NCBI GenBank assembly: GCA_015698045.1
Contig: BLAL01000012.1
Span: 682,001-746,000, forward strand
Origin: Rhizophagus clarus
Lineage: Eukaryota > Glomeromycota > Glomeromycetes > Glomerales > Glomeraceae
Length of the DNA stretch: 64,000 nt
Reading direction: 5' to 3'
The position numbers and the translations under genes were made by a program. Shown here piece after piece: positions 1 through 11,396 of the stretch; position 1 is the stretch's first letter; each line of letters opens with the position of its first letter. The notes beneath the pieces were generated by a model that worked only from the letters and a program-made list of their open reading frames with translations, searched no databases and was not told the DNA's origin.

Positions 1-199
1 GATTATACTTAAGTATCTGTTGTATAGCTTTAAACTTAAGTTTAATAATAATTAAATGCCATTTAAAAATCAAAATTACATGATAAAGGATAATATTAAT
101 AAAAATCTTTCATTATCTGCTATAGATTATTTCTTAGAATGCTTTACCGAACTTCTAAAAAAAATACTTCAGCATATTTAATAACAACACTTACCGAGT

Positions 200-2480
200 T
201 ACCATTATTTGAACTGCCGAGGGTTTTGAAATTCCACAATTTGAATTAGATGCATTTGTGGACGTTAGTGATAAAGAGAAGGCAAGCGAGTGGCTTAAAC
301 TTTAAAGATTTCGAATCTGGTTCTAAAACTACAATTCCGTTACGAAATAAATGAAAAGTGTGTACTTTTTCAAGAGATGCGCCATTATCTTCAAAGCGAT
401 ATGATTAAGGAGAAACAAGGAAATAGGGAAACGAAAAATCCACAATCAGACGTATAGACAGAGTGGTTAATAAAAAATATTTAGAGTTATTCAGAGATGG
501 ACACTCTTCTGCATCGGCAATGTATATTTGCGAGGATGAACTTTACCTTATTAGCGCAACTGATGATTAGAACTACGGTACTTTTGACCGTGCAATAAAC
601 CCTGATTACGATTATATTGCCAAATGGTTTCATAAATATCATGAGACTTAACTTAATGGTAGTTAAATATTCCAATGTTTGGTAGAAGTAGTTAATGACT
701 TCAATAATTTAGGTTGGAGAAAGGAATTCTTCAGGAATATGATGCGGATACCGGAAAATCATGCGTTTATGCGCTGAGTACACGAAAAGTTCGTCAACCA
801 GAGGAATTATATTCTATGGACGCATCATCTTCCTTCGAACGATTCAATTACTCTCTTTTATACTAGCTGTACGATCGGTGCTCTCCCACTCCCACTCTGG
901 TTGTTCATTACTTCTGACAAATTTGAAGTTACATTAGAAAAGGCAATAAATCTGCTAATTCTTTGGGCGTGGGCTACGGGTCGGCTCAGAAGTTTTCTTA
1001 CGAATGATTCAAGCGCAGAACGTAATGCTTTGGAGTTATGTTTGTCACAAGGTAGTAAGTTCTTATTTGCAAATGATTCTATTTTATAATATCAAGAATT
1101 TTTCAAGGAATCCGGCTCTTGTGCACATTTCACATTTTAGAATCTCTTTGAGATGGCTCCATAATTCAAAGCATCAAATTAATAAACAAGTTCGGCCACT
1201 CATCATGGCTAAAATGAAGTTAATTCTTTATGTGCAATCAAAATTGGAAATGAATACTAATCATTATTACGAGTTCAAGCAAAGAATTTATCGATGTTAT
1301 CCTTAATTAAGAAAGTATTTTGAGCTTCTATGGGAACTTCATTTTCCTGGGCTCTGTCTTTCCGTTCAGAACTACATATACGTGGTAATAACACTAATAA
1401 TTATGTTGAAAGCAGTTTCAGCATCTTAAAAGATATAGTTTTAGCGCGAACACAAACGTATAACTATATGCAAGTATTTCAGTTTGTGATCACCAACATG
1501 GAGAGGTTTATGTGCGTCAGTCGCTCAGTTTTTCACAGACAATCAGGGACTTATTGGATTGCAAAGGTTTATTTATGTCCCGGATGGGAGAGCGTTGATA
1601 CGAATGAGATTAAAAAGGATAATGCGGAATACGAAAATTTGTAGCGGGATAAGAATATTACCTATACTGTTAACATTGAATTCGGATCTTGTTTATGTCC
1701 TGTAGAAATAAGTGGAGCACTTTGAGGAGCAGTTTCGGCTAAATTTCATATTACAACATTAGGTTTTCTCTCATCATTGACTTCCGAAGATCAATTGCTC
1801 TATGCTTATGGTACACAAATAAAGAGCTTCAATTTTGAATTCTTTTTAATAATACTTTTTTTCTTTGTGTTATACTGCAAAAGATAGCTCTTTTTATGCT
1901 TTGTTACATGCAGAATTGCGCAACAGGATAGAATAGTTTTTCGAATAGAAATTGAAGCATCAGTGAATATTCAGGATAAGTTGATAAAGTTCTTCTTCAT
2001 TCAATTATAAATTTACGAAAAATGGTAGTATTCATTCTTTTTTATAGAAAATCAAATAAAAGTGTAGAAGGTAGGAAACGATGGAAATATTTTTCATTTA
2101 CCCACTTTCCAGAAGGAACCAAAGACGATTATGAAAACGTTGTCATTCAATCGCATGCAGCGTAAAGATAAATTTGCGGATCGTTACAAAGCGGCAAACT
2201 AAAATCTATCCCTCGATTAGTCTCTTTTCTTTATGACCTTAATCGTGATTTAGACTTGACATCCCATATAAAGAGCAGTTCAATGAACCGAGTTCAAGTT
2301 GAATCCATGGCGTAAATGAAAACTACCTGTTCGCATTAAAGATAAAGAAAACTCAGATTATTCCTTCTCGGAAAAAAAAGAGAAACTAGTAAAAAGGAAC
2401 ATAATCTAAGCGAAAATGTGTTGAAAAATCTGCCGAATTGATAGTGAAATGAAGGATTTATTCAATTTTTTACAGTATAA
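200..2480 (+). pseudogene. Decayed MULE-type transposase with SWIM-like remnant
   Basis: Transposase-like peptides can be read in pieces in the three forward frames, with many stops and frameshifts. An early piece near 224-295 reads PQFELDAFVDVSDKEKASEW. A middle piece near 1390-1510 contains NNYVESSFSILKDIV followed by RTQTYNYMQVFQF, the Asn-Tyr-x-Glu / Leu-Lys-Asp pattern I associate with the C-terminal part of MULE transposases. Near 1690 a Cys-Leu-Cys-Pro is followed by Gly-Ala-Leu-stop-Gly-Ala-Val, which looks like a ruined SWIM zinc finger (CxC..CxH). The family call rests on my memory of these transposases in Rhizophagus genomes. No terminal repeats or target duplication could be fixed, so the limits are approximate. 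Short open stretches at 901-1089, 1004-1306 and 1330-1644 are its fragments, not genes. Confidence 0.6.
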
Positions 2481-2607
2481 TTTATTCATTTTTTGTTTTA
2501 TAATACTATTGCTTTACTATATTTGGATGAAAAAAAAACAATTAAAAATGAATTCACTGTATATAGTCAATAGTACTAATAATTCTATTATATATAACGA
2601 TCAAACA

Positions 2608-2623
2608 TCATAAAAACACTTCT
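2608..2623. repeat. Target site duplication, 3' side of LINE
   Basis: The 16 bases TCATAAAAACACTTCT occur here and again, identical, at 11397-11412. They bracket the minus-strand LINE exactly: its tail repeat begins at the next base (2624) and its 5' untranslated region starts at 11396. Confidence 0.9.
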
Positions 2624-2654
2624 ATTTATTTATTTATTTATTTATTTATTTATT
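2624..2654 (-). repeat. LINE 3' tail, (TAAA)n-type microsatellite
   Basis: About eight copies of ATTT on the plus strand, i.e. an AAAT/TAAA repeat at the 3' end of the minus-strand LINE. It directly abuts the target duplication. Simple 3-5 base tails replace poly(A) in several LINE clades. Confidence 0.85.
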
Positions 2655-2794
2655 GTTATCGATCTGGAAGTTTAGTAAAGAATACAAGTAAAGAAAGAAA
2701 TCTAATCTAATAGACAACTATAAACTAATCTATACTAACAAACACCACCAGGATATTCCCCGACCGGGACACATATTGTCCGGATAGTCATGAG

Positions 2795-3418
2795 CTAACC
2801 AGATCTATCCATATCCCTACACCACCCATTAATATCTAAAGACAGCGGCTCGCGCATGTCAGGAGTGAAACTAACAAAATAATCCAATATTGAGCCTGAG
2901 TGGAGGTAATTCGATCCTACCGCATAAACCAAGCGGCGTATGTCATCTCTTTTACGTGTGCCTGAAGGTAAAGAGGTACGTGATAAACTAGGCCCCGGGA
3001 TGTGATTAGATTTGTTATCTTGATTCTGTCGTTTACGATAAAGTCGTTTATCACGTTTTGTAATATGTAAAGATTTTTCCCATTGTTTATAAGCAAGGGC
3101 ATATTTGCGCCAATATTTTCTAATGATATTATCCATAAAAGCTGATAAAAAAGTGTTCATGACAAGATTTTTCGCTTTTCTAGACCTGATAAATCTTGCA
3201 ATCAAATCCGATAAAGAATTGGGTACTGCATTATGTAAAAGGATATAAAAAGAAGAATTATGTTCTAAATCGAAACAACTGAGCGGGGAGGTAGAAACTG
3301 CTATCTTAGCAGACGGAGCAGTGGTAATCTCTTTATAAGTCTCGAGAGCCTTGAGTAGGACCGATAAGCATTCCTTATAATCAGTTAGTCTGTCCGTATG
3401 GTGTTGGTGGCATAGTCC
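2795..3418 (-). pseudogene. C-terminal continuation of LINE ORF2 after in-frame TAG
   Basis: This segment is in the same frame as ORF2 and has no other stop until TAG at 2795-2797. The stop at 3419-3421 falls inside what looks like the C-terminal CCHC motif: Cys-Ile-Ile-Cys, eight residues, His, then [stop]-Gly-Leu-Cys. Read with any residue in place of the stop this gives CxxC-x8-H-x3-C, the pattern found at the end of many LINE ORF2 proteins. The rest is basic (RSRKAKNL, KRDKRLYRKR) and contains YWRKYALAYKQW. Readthrough is possible, but a plain nonsense change is the simpler reading. Confidence 0.7.
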
Positions 3419-6400
3419 CTAGTGAGTATTAGAAGCTGTAATAGAATTGCATATTATACAGTTGGAAGGTGTGTCAGGATAAAGTTTCGGGTAATATAAC
3501 CGTTGTTTGTCAACGGTTGGTAGAATATGTCCTAGATTCTTGATTTTGAAACCCGTATGGCGGTCATTTGCTGCTGAGCAGACAGACCCATCGCAGGATT
3601 GCGCAATCCAATCTTTGGTAAGCTCCCAATTGATCATGTCAACTTGGTCAAGAGTAGGTCCAAAAAGATGTGATAACGCTTTGGTTCGTAATAATTTCTC
3701 GAACGTATGTAGGTTAGTGATGTGTTGAAGGTATTTTCTTATGTTCTTATCTATAGGACTGTAATTTACCAGGGTAGGGACCATGATCGGAGCCTGAGAG
3801 TAGTGCGAAATAGCTAAGAAAATAGGCGGGTTGCTACAAGCGTCCTTAGCAAGACGATCAGCTTTGTCGTTATGTAAGTGTCCAGAATGCGCCTTAACTT
3901 TGAACACATCCACGCGAGGGGATTTAGTTTTTATAAGGCGATGTATCAATATCCATAGACTGAAATTATTCAATTTCATGATTCTTCTTTGTGAAAGATT
4001 CGTTCGACCAGTTTTGTTAAATGTATCTATCGCGTTTTTTGAATCTGTGTGAATAGTCACGTGACAGTGAGTCGGAGCTGCGATAATAGCGGTAAGAATC
4101 GCTAGTACTTCGGCTTTGGTTGAGGATGGTAAGTGCGCAGTTGAGCACTGAAAAGTGTCATTCACTGATGAGGAGACTTCCACCCAGGCGGCACCCATAA
4201 TAGATTTGTTAGTTCCATCCAACGAAAGGGAGCCATCTGTATAAAAAATAAGTCTATCTCGAAACAAAAATTTAATAATTAGCAAATAGAGCGTATCTAA
4301 ACTATGTTGATTACCTTTAAAAATACTATATAAAAAATAAAAATGATTCTTGTCTAAACTACAATTCATTGCTAGTTCCTGAGGGGAAAATTCGCGATTA
4401 TATACCATATCACTATTCAAAAAATTAGAATCAAGATTAAAATATGAAAAAGAAGATCTATTTAATTTGAGAAACGAGTTGTAAGCCATATTATGTAAGG
4501 TAATATGATGTTTGGTAGGGAATTTCCAAAGTTTCTTCACGTTAGGGAACTTGCGTTTCATGATTTTCTGATTGTATAATTTGAATTTACAGAGTGATGA
4601 CGTCATTATGTACATTGTACAAATAAGCGGTCGGTCCACATTATAAGTGTGAAGGGCACACCCTTTGCATGGTTTTAGGATCGTAGTTTTCTTCCGCAGA
4701 GTAATCGCGCCATGTTGTGAATGGGAGGTCCTAAAATCGAACAAAGCATCATCTTCCAAGTAACTCTGCACGTAGTGTTGTAACTGTGTCATGCTCGGTG
4801 TGTCTTTATGATTAATTTGAGTGATGCCTTTACCATAAACTGAGGTGTTGCTTTTTGGGTCCCAAAAAATATACCATTGGTTGTGTAATTGGTTCTCTTT
4901 TTTTGGTAATACACTGGGTGTTTGTATTAGGAAGTTCTGTATCGGTAATTCTTTCGGAGGGTTAATCAACCGTCGGTTTGTTGTAGTCCAGATTTCCATA
5001 TTCTCCATTTTTTTGAGCCAATTTGGGGGGGCTCCTTTCCAATTCTTTTGTGCCAATTGTTTCATTTCCGGAAGGGTTAATAGGAATGAGCTATCGCTGG
5101 AAATTATTTGGTCCAAAAAAATTAGGCGTTTATTTTGCAAGCTCGTAATATCCGATTTAGTAATGTTAGGAATGTGGAACAATAGAGGGGTACGTCCTCC
5201 CGTTATTGTGGTATCGTAAACGGGAGTAAAAATAATATTAAAGTTGTTAAAATAGATTAGTAACTTAGAAAGAAAAGTGGTCGCCAATTTTGTTGATTCT
5301 AATTTCGTAAGATCATTGTGTGTTGGGAAGTGTGGCAACCAGAATTCGTATTGTGTCATCAACATTTGAGTCATAGCTATAGGGTTTAGTAAAGGCGTGT
5401 TGAATAGTAATTGTGTCATAGCTATGTGCGAATACATCTGATTATAAAAAAAATTATTAATCGAGGGTAATAAATAATGATGAATTAGTGCGTCTGGAGT
5501 AGATCTCGGAAGGTGTAATGATTGTTTGAAAAGTTTTTTGATAGGTGCCATAACAAAATTGCATTGTTCTATCGTAAAAACTTGAAATTGGTTTCTATAC
5601 TCCAGGATAGGCATGAGGACTTTATTAGTAATATAAATAATGTGATTATGCGTTAATTTATTCCTTCTCAAGGTATTAGAAAAAAGTGCCACCGTTTGAC
5701 GTAATTTTTTGAGCGTAGGAGACGGTGAATTAAACGCATCTATATAAACTCCTAAGATACGGACTCCTTCTTTCTTTTTGTTGATTTTGACATTCGTAAG
5801 TTCTGATCCTAGTGTGAGTTCGATTTCTTTGCCGACATACAACTTATTGTTGGTTAGTAAGCGATATTTATCCTTGTTGATTTGTATGTTGGCTAGCTCG
5901 TAGAAGTCGTTAGAGATTTCTAGGAGCGTTTTCATATGGGTTAGTGTAGGTGCGACCCATGTGGTGTCGTCCAGATAACTCTGTACGGTCGTTGAGTAGG
6001 TAACTTTCTGGTCAGCAGCGGGGTTCCATATATTTTTAATTTGTTGCAGTTCCACAGTGAATGCCAGTTCTCGTAATGAGTTAATTCTCGCAAACAGTTG
6101 GTCGTAGTATATAATCCATAGGAGGGGGCTAACCACCTCTCCTTGGTCTATACCCTGCATAACTTGATAAGGATCCGAAATGTTGTCATTGTGAAGGATA
6201 ATACGATTAGTCCAATCTGTGAACAATTGTAAAATTAATTCGATAATGGTCTGGGGAATGCGTAGTCGTGCCATAGCAAAACGTAAGAGGGAAATGTTTA
6301 TGCGGTCGTAAGCCTTGGAAAGGTCTTGGACGCCTATCCAGATTTCCTTCTTATATTTCTTGGCCATTTCTATTGCGTGGTGTAAATGTTGAAGTGGCTG

Positions 6401-8809
6401 ATATGTAGATTCCCCTAATAGACCTGCGCGATTATTGGGTTGGAGGAAATGTCGTTGTGATAGGACTGTATGTAATCTTGCTGTTAGGATCTTGATGAAA
6501 CATTTTCGTAAAGTTTCTAAAAGTATAATTGGTCTTGTATTATTAATATCGCTGCCCCATTCTTTTGGTTTAGGGATAGGAAAGAGTAAAGCCTTTTTCC
6601 AGTCTCTTGGTATAGAACTGGTTCGTAAGCAGAGATTAAAGAGGTCGGTGGTATACTGTATAATATCAGGATGTACGTGTTTTAGATCTTCATAGGTAAT
6701 TCCAGAAATGCCAGGTGCTTTGTGATTTGGTAGCGATTTGAAAGTGGCAAGAATTTCGTCGTTAGTAATTTCTTCCAGAATACAATCATATTGTGTCTGG
6801 TCGATGGTTTGAATGGGAGCATAATAAGGGCGAAATTCTACTGGAATATCCTCTAAAATCGAGTAGGGTTTGATCGATTGTATTAACTCCTCTTTGCTAG
6901 GTGATCCTAATAATTGAAAATGTTGAATCGAATGTTGTTCTATGGTTTTAGGGTCTCTTGACAGTGTTATCTTGTTAGGATCGTTGGATACTGGTATGAG
7001 GAGACGATCTAATCGGATGTGACGTGGTTTTCGATCCAACAAGGAGTTGATCATTTTCTGTTGATTATTTTCTAAATTATTGTTTCGATTTAAAATATGA
7101 AAGTTAATATTAGTAATATCATGTTTAGCAATCGCGGCTTGTTTGATTTCTTTGGCCATCAATAGGCCTTGTTTAATAATTCGTTTTGTTTGAATATAAT
7201 TCGACTGTGTTATAGAAAGAGGTAAATAATTAAAAATTATTTTATCGAATAGAGTATTGGCCTTGTATAGTGTTTTCCTTATAAGAGGCCATATATTCCA
7301 ATAGGTTTGCCATTTCTCCAGAGGGATATTATCTATAGTGATGGTCTGACTTTGTTCGTTCTCCATGGCCATCCGGTGAATAATTTTTTTAATACTAAAA
7401 TTGAGGAGAGCATGATGTATTTGTAGAATCATATTTTCTTTTTGTCTGATCGGTAATGGTGTATGGTTTCTATTGGTTGCCTTGATATTGTACATTGGTA
7501 TATATTGAGCTTTCAAGGCTAATATGGATTTTTTTAATATGGTCCACTTAGTTTCGATGGCTTGAATGGTTGATGTGTGTAATGGGTTCAGTACTGTATC
7601 CGCGTATTCTAGGCGATGGAAAGCCAAGTAATTTTTCGTTCCTTCTGTGTACTGTTGCCATAGATCATCAGTCATTTTGTGGTAGTTGTACATATTTTTC
7701 CTCGTGGTGTTCTTGTTTTTATATATGTTTTGTTTGCGATAATGAGGATTTTTGAATATATAATCGTGGTAAATAATTAGAAAGACGCATTTATGATCAG
7801 TATTAAAGTGTAAATGTTGATCGATGGTAGCCGTTGATGCGTAATAACTGTGGTCTATTATATTTTGTGTGGTGTATATATGGTCAATTGCGGACGTAAA
7901 TTCTTTAGTGGCCGCAGGAGCGTGCGTGGGAAGGTATTTGTCGTGATGTTGTTTTATCGCGTTCGTCATCGATGCCATTTTTAATATGCTATAAATGCGG
8001 GCTTTCCATTTGTTGTTTTTTCGGTCATGTTTACATGGTTGTACGTTAAAGTCGCCTAATAAGATTATGTGTGCGTTAGGTTTTGATGAATGAGTGTTGA
8101 TTAGTGTTTCAATCTGTTTGTAGCATGTTTCTATTTGTTCTTTTTTCTGATTGTTAGCCGGGATATAAGTGTTAATAATTAGTAGATGTATTTTTTTGAA
8201 GTGGAGTTCTATTGTTAAGATTCTGCCTTTGTGTGTTTTGACTGTGGAAACTCTTTTTTGAAATTCCTCCTTCATGATTATGCAGACTCCGCTATGTGAG
8301 TCCGTGACAGTGTTTCCATTTGTATCTTTGTAAATATATAGGTTGATATTTTCCTCATTGTTAAAGATGCTGATTTTCTCCATGTTGGTGAATAAATGAG
8401 GAGTAGTTATGTGCATTTCTTGGATGGCTAGAATGTCGTAATTGTTAGTGACAAAATATTCCAAGATGTCGGTCTTTTTGTTGTTAAAACCACTTTGTAT
8501 GTTCAGTGTCCCTATTTTTATGTAATCTTTATCGTAATTGTTGTTTTGACTGTTAGGGTTGTATGTAGGGTATGAACCAGGTGGTAAGTCGTTGATTGCG
8601 TTGAGTATATCCAGGTCATCGTTGTTGTTGATTGTTCGATTCTGGAAATTTATGTTAGTATTATTATGATGGTGATAGTTATTTAGGGTGTTGTTGTTAT
8701 TGTTTTGGATATCTGATGATAAGTTCTTAATTTTTTTTATTTTTTTATTTTTTGATATATTTTTGTTATTATCGTAACCAGTGTGTTTTCTTTTTTGTTG
8801 TACTATCAT
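3419..8809 (-). CDS. LINE ORF2: AP endonuclease / reverse transcriptase / RNase H
   Basis: 1,796 residues. Residues ~95-360 form an endonuclease/exonuclease/phosphatase domain: KIGTLNIQSG, a QEMH catalytic Glu, LLGDFNVQP, and a C-terminal STATIDQHLHFNTDHKCVF with the terminal Asp-His. Reverse transcriptase lies at ~690-1010, with a GVQDLSKAYDRI block, a GIDQGEVVSPLLW block and a YLDDTTW catalytic motif (the usual YxDD). RNase H lies at ~1490-1620 (FYTDGSLS, then Glu in STKAEVLAI and an Asp in HTDSKNAID, KAHSGH near the end). The N-terminus is Asn-rich and basic. The product nicks target DNA and copies the element RNA at the nick. The frame stops at TAG 3419-3421, but the same frame stays open to 2795, so this is probably a protein cut short. 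Confidence 0.88.
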   Translation of the reverse strand: MIVQQKRKHTGYDNNKNISKNKKIKKIKNLSSDIQNNNNNTLNNYHHHNNTNINFQNRTINNNDDLDILNAINDLPPGSYPTYNPNSQNNNYDKDYIKIGTLNIQSGFNNKKTDILEYFVTNNYDILAIQEMHITTPHLFTNMEKISIFNNEENINLYIYKDTNGNTVTDSHSGVCIIMKEEFQKRVSTVKTHKGRILTIELHFKKIHLLIINTYIPANNQKKEQIETCYKQIETLINTHSSKPNAHIILLGDFNVQPCKHDRKNNKWKARIYSILKMASMTNAIKQHHDKYLPTHAPAATKEFTSAIDHIYTTQNIIDHSYYASTATIDQHLHFNTDHKCVFLIIYHDYIFKNPHYRKQNIYKNKNTTRKNMYNYHKMTDDLWQQYTEGTKNYLAFHRLEYADTVLNPLHTSTIQAIETKWTILKKSILALKAQYIPMYNIKATNRNHTPLPIRQKENMILQIHHALLNFSIKKIIHRMAMENEQSQTITIDNIPLEKWQTYWNIWPLIRKTLYKANTLFDKIIFNYLPLSITQSNYIQTKRIIKQGLLMAKEIKQAAIAKHDITNINFHILNRNNNLENNQQKMINSLLDRKPRHIRLDRLLIPVSNDPNKITLSRDPKTIEQHSIQHFQLLGSPSKEELIQSIKPYSILEDIPVEFRPYYAPIQTIDQTQYDCILEEITNDEILATFKSLPNHKAPGISGITYEDLKHVHPDIIQYTTDLFNLCLRTSSIPRDWKKALLFPIPKPKEWGSDINNTRPIILLETLRKCFIKILTARLHTVLSQRHFLQPNNRAGLLGESTYQPLQHLHHAIEMAKKYKKEIWIGVQDLSKAYDRINISLLRFAMARLRIPQTIIELILQLFTDWTNRIILHNDNISDPYQVMQGIDQGEVVSPLLWIIYYDQLFARINSLRELAFTVELQQIKNIWNPAADQKVTYSTTVQSYLDDTTWVAPTLTHMKTLLEISNDFYELANIQINKDKYRLLTNNKLYVGKEIELTLGSELTNVKINKKKEGVRILGVYIDAFNSPSPTLKKLRQTVALFSNTLRRNKLTHNHIIYITNKVLMPILEYRNQFQVFTIEQCNFVMAPIKKLFKQSLHLPRSTPDALIHHYLLPSINNFFYNQMYSHIAMTQLLFNTPLLNPIAMTQMLMTQYEFWLPHFPTHNDLTKLESTKLATTFLSKLLIYFNNFNIIFTPVYDTTITGGRTPLLFHIPNITKSDITSLQNKRLIFLDQIISSDSSFLLTLPEMKQLAQKNWKGAPPNWLKKMENMEIWTTTNRRLINPPKELPIQNFLIQTPSVLPKKENQLHNQWYIFWDPKSNTSVYGKGITQINHKDTPSMTQLQHYVQSYLEDDALFDFRTSHSQHGAITLRKKTTILKPCKGCALHTYNVDRPLICTMYIMTSSLCKFKLYNQKIMKRKFPNVKKLWKFPTKHHITLHNMAYNSFLKLNRSSFSYFNLDSNFLNSDMVYNREFSPQELAMNCSLDKNHFYFLYSIFKGNQHSLDTLYLLIIKFLFRDRLIFYTDGSLSLDGTNKSIMGAAWVEVSSSVNDTFQCSTAHLPSSTKAEVLAILTAIIAAPTHCHVTIHTDSKNAIDTFNKTGRTNLSQRRIMKLNNFSLWILIHRLIKTKSPRVDVFKVKAHSGHLHNDKADRLAKDACSNPPIFLAISHYSQAPIMVPTLVNYSPIDKNIRKYLQHITNLHTFEKLLRTKALSHLFGPTLDQVDMINWELTKDWIAQSCDGSVCSAANDRHTGFKIKNLGHILPTVDKQRLYYPKLYPDTPSNCIICNSITASNTH

Positions 8810-8897
8810 TGATGAATTTTATAGTTGTTGTAGTGTGTGTTTAAAATTTTTGTTGGGTTGTGACGTTTTTGGGTTTTCAATAAATCGGTGTCAGTTC

Positions 8898-11230
8898 TCA
8901 ATAGCGTTGCATCCAATTGCTTGGATAAATGCTGGAAAATGAGAAGTTGTTGGATCGATTGTTGTTGTTGGAGTTACCGTTGTTGTCGTCATAGATTATA
9001 GAAGGTGATCGGGATTGAGAATTAAATCGGAGTTGTTCTGATGAGCTATTTTCGTCTCTGTCCTCGTAAGGGTCTTCTCCTTGCTGTTCACTTTCCGTTA
9101 AGAAGTGTTTGGGAATTGAGAGTTCTGATGGCGCTGGGGATCTTACGTGCGGACGAGGTGATGTTCTTCTGGTGTGTTGTCTGTTGTTGTTTGTTGGTCG
9201 ATGGAGTAATTGTATTTGTTCTAGGATCATCGATTGTGTGCGGTTGATTGCTTGAATGTTTTCCGATGTGGTTGATATTTGTATAGCCATTTGTTCTTGG
9301 GATTCTGTGAATTTACGTATTTGTTGATGGAGGTCTTCCGTGATTTTTTCTTGTTGTTCTTGGTTTGCTTTTAAGGTGTTTATTTCTTTTGAAAGCAAAT
9401 TAATATCTTTCCTCAGATTATCTATTTGGTTTTCATATTGTTTGTTGATAGCCATGTTGTTAACACTGTTGTTGGTGATAACCTTGTTTGTCGATCTGCC
9501 TCGTGGGGGGAGGTAGTCCGAGGATGAGGTGTTGATTCTGGATCTGGATCTTGAGCGGTTATATCTTGTGCTGTTGTTTTGGGTTCTGTTCTGGTTTCTA
9601 TTACCCTGTGTGTTTTTTGATCTGTTGTATTGGTTGTTAATAGGATTCGATTGGGTGTTGTTATTTGTGAGGGAATCTTTTTGTGATTGTTGGTTATTTG
9701 GTTTTATGTTTCGTAGGTAATTGGGAAGGAAGGATGAGTTATCGTCTAACTCCACCCGTTGTTCTTTATTAGGGCGGAGGTATGGTTCCAATGTTTCATA
9801 GCGATTGCATGTGGATACGTTGTGACTGTGATCTCCACAGACTGAGCATACGCTATGATTTGAAGGAGTGATATAGATAGTACGATCTTTACCTACGGGG
9901 ACATTCCAGATTTTGTGTTGGTAGTCTTCCGGTTTGACATATATGTAAGCTGTCCTAGTTTTTCTTTTTGAGTTGATTTCGATCGGTAGGAAATAGCATG
10001 TCTGTCCTTTGATTTTTTTGATTATTTGTTCTATGTCGTAAAAAGTTGTGTCCATGTGTAGTCCCGTGATTTTGTAGCTGAATTCTGTCCTTCGTTGGTA
10101 TTCCTCATTTGTGGGATCTACGGGAAGTATTCTTAATAAGAATTTTTCCACCTGTATTGACCATATGTCGTTGATAAAAAATTTTTTTGCAGATCATGCG
10201 TCTGTGAATGCAATGAAGTATGTATCATATAGAGTGGATGATGTTTTTTTGTTTCTGGTGGGTCTATTTTTTGAGGTGTTGTTAATTTTCGTTTTGGAGA
10301 TTGACTTTATTTCTCCGTAAACTGAGAAGATTTTGATTATATCAGATTCTTTGAAGATTTTAGGTACGTGCATCACTCTTATAATATGTGATGCTTTGTT
10401 ATTCCTGAATTCTTTGGTTAATGTGTTAACGTTTTCCTTATTGTAGGTGTGGAAAATAACCGGGTCATTTCCTTTTTTGACTCTGTTTATGGCATCACGT
10501 GAGGATTGATTGCTGAAACTGATTTTGACAATTTTAGTGTCATTATATGTTTCTTCTGGTTCTATGCATTCGAATCCATTTATGGTCGAGAAACGCTCTC
10601 TGATTTTTTTCTGTATTTGTTGGAAATTCTTTGTTTCGAAAAGTTCTTTGATGGCGAAGGAGCTGTACTTGAGTCTTTTTTCCTATTAGGTGTGTTTAAG
10701 TCAAGTTGTTCCACTGTTGGAGGTTGGTCGAATTTCTTTTTAAAGTTAGTTAGGGGGTTAATTTCCTTATTCGTATTATCTGTGATTTGTTCGTTGATGA
10801 TTGGTGTTGGTTGATCAACCGTCATGTGACTGTTGTGAATTGATGCGTCGAGTGAATTCGCGTTTTTTTGCGAAAATTCTTTAGAGATATCTTGAAGGGT
10901 AGGTTCTGGAGGAAGTTTGTTGGTGTATTCTTCGTCATTGTTGTTAGATTTTTTGGTGGAGTTAGGTAGTTCTTGGTTTGTGTTGGGAACTTCAGAGTTT
11001 ACAACGTTGTTAGTTGTGTTCTCCTTTGTATTTGTGGGTTCCCAAAAGGCATCGTCCGCATCATTGTCGGCGGTAACTCTATTTTTTTTTGCTTTGTTTT
11101 GTTGTGTTATTACGTCTATATCAATGGAAGTATAAGTTTCTTCAGTGATTTGTTTGTCTGTCCTTGTGGTCTTGGACGACAGTTTAGTGGCACTTCTAGT
11201 TCTTCTTGTAAAAGATGGTGTGGCACTCAT
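8898..11230 (-). pseudogene. LINE ORF1 (RRM-like fold, zinc knuckle, coiled coil), broken
   Basis: Starts at ATG 11230 (MSATPSFTRRTRSATK). The first part, to about 10680, is acidic, low-complexity and rich in Asn, Thr and Pro. Its frame runs into a stop at 10580, but after a run of six A near 10675 another frame continues with a sensible sequence (AIKELFETKNFQQIQKKIRE). That frame passes an RRM-like block (HIIRVMHVPKIF..., VYGEIKSISKT) and then hits TGA at 10194-10196, after which it is open again to 8898. The last open piece holds a zinc knuckle, Cys-x2-Cys-x4-His-x4-Cys (CSVCGDHSHNVSTC), an Arg/Ser-rich basic tract and a heptad-like coiled coil (NLRKDINLLSKEINTLK). Such ORF1 proteins bind element RNA. 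One frameshift plus one nonsense codon make this copy non-coding as it stands. Confidence 0.75.
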
Positions 11231-11396
11231 GTTGCTGGAAAAAAATATTTTATTTATATTGTTTTTGAAGTAACTGGTCTTTTATATGTAACTTGATCTC
11301 TGGATTCCAAAAATGTAATAAAAAAAGTGGTTTATTTAGTGAAAAATATGTGTTTAGGCACTTTCTTTTCTTTAGTGAATTTTGGTCTATGGATCG

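Larger units (their letters stand above)
2624..11396 (-). mobile_element. Near full-length non-LTR retrotransposon (LINE)
   Basis: An 8,773-base element read on the minus strand. In order from its 5' end: short 5' UTR (11396-11231), ORF1 (11230-8898), an 88-base gap, ORF2 (8809-2795), 3' UTR (2794-2655) and a 4-base microsatellite tail in place of poly(A). ORF1 carries a zinc knuckle and a coiled-coil-like stretch. ORF2 carries an AP-type endonuclease, reverse transcriptase and RNase H. This layout and an AP endonuclease plus RNase H suggest an I/Tad-like or jockey-like clade; that placement is inference. A 16-base perfect target duplication argues for a recent insertion, yet ORF1 has a frameshift and a TGA and ORF2 has a TAG. 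Confidence 0.9.
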
